Shown here: positions 60,829 through 64,000 of the stretch, piece after piece | Numbering within the stretch: the first letter of the stretch is position 1 | Layout of the letters: each line of letters starts with the position of its first letter | Source: Rhizobium lusitanum | GTDB taxonomy: Bacteria; Pseudomonadota; Alphaproteobacteria; Rhizobiales; Rhizobiaceae | DNA: 64,000 nt | Assembly (NCBI RefSeq): GCF_014189535.1 | Contig: NZ_CP050307.1 | Location: forward strand, 1,054,001-1,118,000 | Reading direction: 5' to 3' | The notes under the pieces: generated by a model | The model's input: only the letters and a program-made list of their open reading frames with translations | Told to the model about the DNA's origin: nothing | Database searches by the model: none | Made by a program: the position numbers and the translations under genes

Positions 60829-62223
60829 TCAGGTCTTTTGCATTTCGCCATGACGCCGACGGATCGGGCCGCCAGGACCAGCATCGGTCACGGCGGCCTC
60901 TGCCAATTTCTTCACTTCCGGCGAGGCCGCGACCTCGCCGTGTTGCGCAAGAGCCTCGTGGTTTTTCTCGATATCATCCAGCTTGTAAAGATAGTTGACC
61001 ATCAGGCCGTGGGACTGGCGCATTGCCTTCTGGGAACGATCGGCAAGGAAGTTCAGCCGCTCCAGGCGGGCGCCGTTGCCCAGATGAAAACGAGCGACCG
61101 GATCGACCGGCCGCTTGCCGTGACCCTGCTCCTTGACGAAATAGCGCGCCGCGAGCGGCAAGAGCACAGCCTTGACGGCCTGCGATCGCTCGGGATCATC
61201 TGTCCAGTCCGGCTCATCGAGCAGGTCCAAGGTTTCCAGCGTCTGCTCGCTGAGGCCAGCATCCTCAGCCTTGCGCAACCGTGCCAGCCAGCCGGCAAAC
61301 CCCGGAACGGGTGACAAAGTCACGAAAGTCTTCAGGCCGGGCAGATCCCGACGCAAATCTTCCACCACCTGCTTGATCAGGAAATTGCCGAACGAGATGC
61401 CGCGCAGCCCCTCCTGGCAATTGGAGATGGAGTAGAAGACCGCCGTCGTCGCATTCTGGGCAGCGATCGGAGACCGGCTTTCGTCAAGCACGTCCGTAAT
61501 CGTGGAAGGGATCGCCGTGGTCAGCGCCACCTCGACGAAGATCAGCGGATCGTCGGCAAGACGCGGATGGAAGAAGGCGAAGCAGCGGCGATCAGGCGGC
61601 ACCAGCCGTCGTCGCAGTTCATCCCAGCCGGCAATCTCGTGCACGGCCTCGTATTTGATAATCTTCTCCAGAAGATCGGCCGGCGTCGACCAGTCGATCG
61701 GACGAAGCGTCAGGAAGCCGCGATTGAACCAGGATCCGAAGAGATGAGCGAAATCGGCGTCCACGGCACGCATCTGCTCCGTCGCATCCTTCATGCCAAG
61801 CAGCCGTTCGCGCATCTCCACCAGCTTTGCCGTCCCCTTGGGCGCAAGATTGAGCCTGCGCACCAACTCCTGACGACGTGGCTCGGCCGCTTGGTGTAAC
61901 TCAATGAGCGTGTTCGAATTCCTGTCGCTGCGGTAGCGATCGATCGCCTTGTCCAGTTTGCCGACATCGGGGCCGAATTGCTCATGCAGCATCAGCATGA
62001 AATCTCGCTGGCCAGTGGGACCGAGTTCAGCCCAGCGCTGAAGGATTTCGGCGGCCAGCGCCATGCCCGAGGCTTCGCCCCGGCTCGACAGAAGCATATT
62101 GCACAGGGTTTCGAGCGTCGTCTCCGCTTGAACCGGCTCGGCGCGTGTGCCCACCGCGAGCAGTCTGCGACCGCGATCCGTGATGCTTTGCATCATGTCG
62201 CTGAAGAAGGAGATGCCTGCCAT
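60829..62223 (-). CDS. matA: Malonyl-CoA decarboxylase MatA
   Basis: 464-aa cytoplasmic enzyme that decarboxylates malonyl-CoA to acetyl-CoA. N-terminal helical domain to about residue 180, then the catalytic acyltransferase-like part: AFFHPRLADDPLIFVEVALT, YSISNCQEGLRGISFGNFLI and VARFHLGNGARLERLNFLAD, with VNYLYKLDDIEKNHEA at the end. First gene of matABC and divergent from matR. Typical in length of Rhizobium trifolii MatA. Confidence 0.95.
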   Translation of the reverse strand: MAGISFFSDMMQSITDRGRRLLAVGTRAEPVQAETTLETLCNMLLSSRGEASGMALAAEILQRWAELGPTGQRDFMLMLHEQFGPDVGKLDKAIDRYRSDRNSNTLIELHQAAEPRRQELVRRLNLAPKGTAKLVEMRERLLGMKDATEQMRAVDADFAHLFGSWFNRGFLTLRPIDWSTPADLLEKIIKYEAVHEIAGWDELRRRLVPPDRRCFAFFHPRLADDPLIFVEVALTTAIPSTITDVLDESRSPIAAQNATTAVFYSISNCQEGLRGISFGNFLIKQVVEDLRRDLPGLKTFVTLSPVPGFAGWLARLRKAEDAGLSEQTLETLDLLDEPDWTDDPERSQAVKAVLLPLAARYFVKEQGHGKRPVDPVARFHLGNGARLERLNFLADRSQKAMRQSHGLMVNYLYKLDDIEKNHEALAQHGEVAASPEVKKLAEAAVTDAGPGGPIRRRHGEMQKT

Positions 62224-62357
62224 GTCAGTATCCTCCGGACGAGACGGGATTGGATGGAAACAGCCCTCCCAAGCGTTTCCTGTCCGTCATGATGGCGCCG
62301 ATAGGCCGCGCTCATTTGTGTGCGACATATCTATTGTGGTATCGTTGTTAAGTCATC

Positions 62358-62390
62358 TTGTGCGCAAAGTAAATAATATTGCATACAAGA
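62358..62390. promoter_or_regulatory. Tandem TTG-N4-CAA sites upstream of matR
   Basis: TTGTGCGCAA (62358-62367) and TTGCATACAA (62379-62388) start 21 bases apart, exactly two helical turns, in the matA-matR gap. On the minus strand the second reads TCTTGTATGCAA, close to the TCTTGTA half that I recall for Rhizobium trifolii MatR. Predicted MatR operators for the mat promoter. Confidence 0.6.
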
Positions 62391-62422
62391 ATTTGATTTT
62401 TGCATTGGAGAACGTGATAAGC

Positions 62423-63073
62423 ATGTCCGAGAATGTCGTTCAACGCCTGCGCGATGAGATCGAAAACGGCATCATTTCAAACGATTTCGCCCCGGGCGAG
62501 CGGTTGGACGAGGTGCAACTGGCCACGCGCTTCGGCGTATCGCGAACGCCGATACGCGAGGCGTTGATGCAGCTGAATGCGATCGGACTGGTGGAAATCC
62601 GTCCACGACGCGGCGCAATCGTCATCGATCCGGGGCCGCATCGCATTTTCGAGATGTTCGAGGTGATGGCCGAGATCGAGGGCATGGCCGGCTCGCTGGC
62701 GGCGCGGCGGCTGACGGACGCCGATCGCACGGCAATCCTGGCCGCTCATGCCGACTGCAAGCGCTCGTCTTCCGCCGGCGACAGCGACGCCTATTATTAC
62801 GACAATGAGCGCTTTCACAGGGCGATCTATGCCGCCAGCCACAATGATTTCCTCTCGGAGCAATGCGTGGCGCTACACCGCCGCCTGCAGCCCTATCGGC
62901 GACTTCAACTGCGGGTCCGCAATCGTGTCGCCACGTCCTTTTCCGAACATGACACAGTCGTGGAAGCGCTCTTTGCCGGCGACGCGGAGCGTGCGCGCAC
63001 GCTTCTGCGCCAGCATGTCAGTATCCAGGGCGAGCGCTTCAGCGATCTCGTATCGACCTTGTCGCGCAGGTAG
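62423..63073 (+). CDS. matR: GntR-family FCD regulator of malonate operon
   Basis: 216-aa regulator from the ATG at 62423; a GTG nine bases upstream is the alternative, and the long extension to 62147 is an artefact. The winged helix contains GERLDEVQLATRFGVSRTPI, followed by an FCD domain with MFEVMAEIEGMAGSLAARRL and YYDNERFHRAIYAASHND. Divergent from matA, as in Rhizobium trifolii, where MatR controls mat expression in response to malonate. Very similar to the FCD regulator at 55271. Confidence 0.92.
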   Translation: MSENVVQRLRDEIENGIISNDFAPGERLDEVQLATRFGVSRTPIREALMQLNAIGLVEIRPRRGAIVIDPGPHRIFEMFEVMAEIEGMAGSLAARRLTDADRTAILAAHADCKRSSSAGDSDAYYYDNERFHRAIYAASHNDFLSEQCVALHRRLQPYRRLQLRVRNRVATSFSEHDTVVEALFAGDAERARTLLRQHVSIQGERFSDLVSTLSRR

Positions 63074-63190
63074 TCACTCGCGGCGGATGCATCACTTCTT
63101 TGGCAGCGACACGGTGCCGGCTGTATCCTTAACTCGAACTGTGCCATGAAATGCAAAACCTACATGCAACATCTTTGAGTGGTACGGTCA

Positions 63191-64000
63191 TGAAGAAAAT
63201 CGGATTCCTCTCGTTCGGGCACTGGACGCCCTCGCCCCAATCACAGACGCGGTCGGCATCCGACGCGCTTCTGCAATCCATCGACCTTGCCGTCGCGGCT
63301 GAGGAACTGGGGGCGGACGGGGCCTATTTTCGCGTCCATCATTTCGCCCGACAGCTCGCTTCACCCTTCCCGCTGCTGGCAGCCGTCGGCGCCAAGACCA
63401 GCCGCATCGAGATCGGCACGGCTGTCATCGACATGCGCTATGAAAACCCGCTCTACATGGCAGAAGATGCAGGCTCGGCCGATCTCATCGCCGGCGGGCG
63501 TCTGCAGCTCGGCATCAGCCGTGGTTCTCCCGAGCAGGTCATCGACGGATGGCGCCACTTCGGCTATGCACCGCCCGAAGGCGAGAGCGAAGCCGACATG
63601 GCCCGGCGTCATGCGGAAGTCCTGCTCGATGTGCTGCAAGGCGAAGGCTTTGCCCAACCGAACCCACGGCCGATGTTCCCCAATCCTCCGGGCCCCCTGC
63701 GCCTCGAGCCACACTCAGAAGGTCTGCGCGAGCGGATCTGGTGGGGCGCAAGCTCGAATGCCACAGCGCTCTGGGCAGCCAAGCTCGGGATGAACCTGCA
63801 AAGCTCCACGCTCAAGGACGACGAGAGCGGGCTTCCGTTCCACGTCCAGCAAGCCGACCAGATCAGGGTGTATCGCGAAGCATGGAAGGCGGCCGGCCAC
63901 AAGCGCGAGCCGCGCGTGTCGGTCAGCCGCAGCATCTTCGCGCTGGTGACGGATCGAGACCGCGCCTACTTCGGAAATGGCAACCAGGGTGAAGACAAAA
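63191..64000 (+). CDS. Luciferase-like flavin-dependent monooxygenase, 3' end outside window
   Basis: Only the first 270 codons are visible, running past the right edge. It belongs to the LLM class, using FMNH2 or F420-like reduced flavin to oxidise small substrates. Motifs are MKKIGFLSFGHWTP, AVAAEELGADGAYFRVHHFA, RIEIGTAVIDMRYENPLYMA and GRLQLGISRGSPEQVIDGWR. It follows matR by 117 bases on the same strand. Substrate unknown; a bacterial luciferase role is unlikely. Confidence 0.88.

Noticed and set aside
62147..62422. N-terminal extension of MatR by 92 codons
   Set aside because: It overlaps the matA start region and the predicted operators and lacks similarity to FCD regulators; the start at 62423 fits the family length.

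Overview
The window looks like a stretch of a Rhizobiaceae genome (Rhizobium, Agrobacterium or Sinorhizobium relatives). It is GC-rich, about 60 percent by eye, and densely packed with ABC importers and GntR/FCD and LysR regulators. It carries a minCDE operon, a malonate matABC/matR locus and an acdS/acdR (ACC deaminase) pair. In this family minCDE usually sits on a megaplasmid or chromid, so a secondary replicon is likely. That placement is inference. I saw no rRNA, tRNA, insertion sequence, CRISPR array or replication origin.

Layout. 1-9637: two Opp/Dpp-type importer systems on the minus strand. One is cut by the left edge and sits behind a GntR regulator. The other is a complete LacI-led operon (solute-binding protein, two ATPases, two permeases) ending in a glycerophosphodiester phosphodiesterase. 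9892-11607: a GlcG/HbpS-like protein, a secreted DUF922 protein with HExxH, and recX. 11693-20016: a polar-amino-acid-type importer with an FCD regulator and a zinc dehydrogenase, next to uxuB and uxuA with a divergent FCD regulator. This part looks like a sugar-acid module feeding 2-keto-3-deoxygluconate. 20242-25770: two aldo/keto reductases, a metallo-beta-lactamase-fold hydrolase, a PuuD-like glutamine amidohydrolase and a LysR regulator. 25796-28105: an operon of FMN reductase, two microproteins, an RBBP9-type hydrolase and a 1-Cys peroxiredoxin.

28411-32975: a secreted GH16 glycanase with RTX repeats, facing a type I secretion pair (PrsD/PrsE-like). 33371-35354: minCDE with a terminator and a perfect TTAA-N7-TTAA CtrA-type box. 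35549-42093: an MscS channel, a dimethylargininase, and an ans cluster (asparaginase, amino-acid permease, aspartase, FCD regulator) with three related operator-like sites. 42212-47018: a DUF1989 protein, two LysR regulators, two SDRs and an Atu4866-like small protein. 47077-55954: a peptide or amide catabolic operon (solute-binding protein, permeases, tandem ATPase, M20 peptidase, amidase) under a divergent FCD regulator. Its DppC gene is broken by two opposite frameshifts. 56137-57774: acdS and acdR. 57825-63073: matC, matB, matA and divergent matR. 63191-64000: the start of a luciferase-like monooxygenase that runs off the right edge.

The common theme is plant-associated scavenging: each transporter or enzyme set has its own local regulator. 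Several regulators have inverted repeats in the matching promoter gap, and I list these as predicted operators. All functions are inferred from sequence alone, without database searches.
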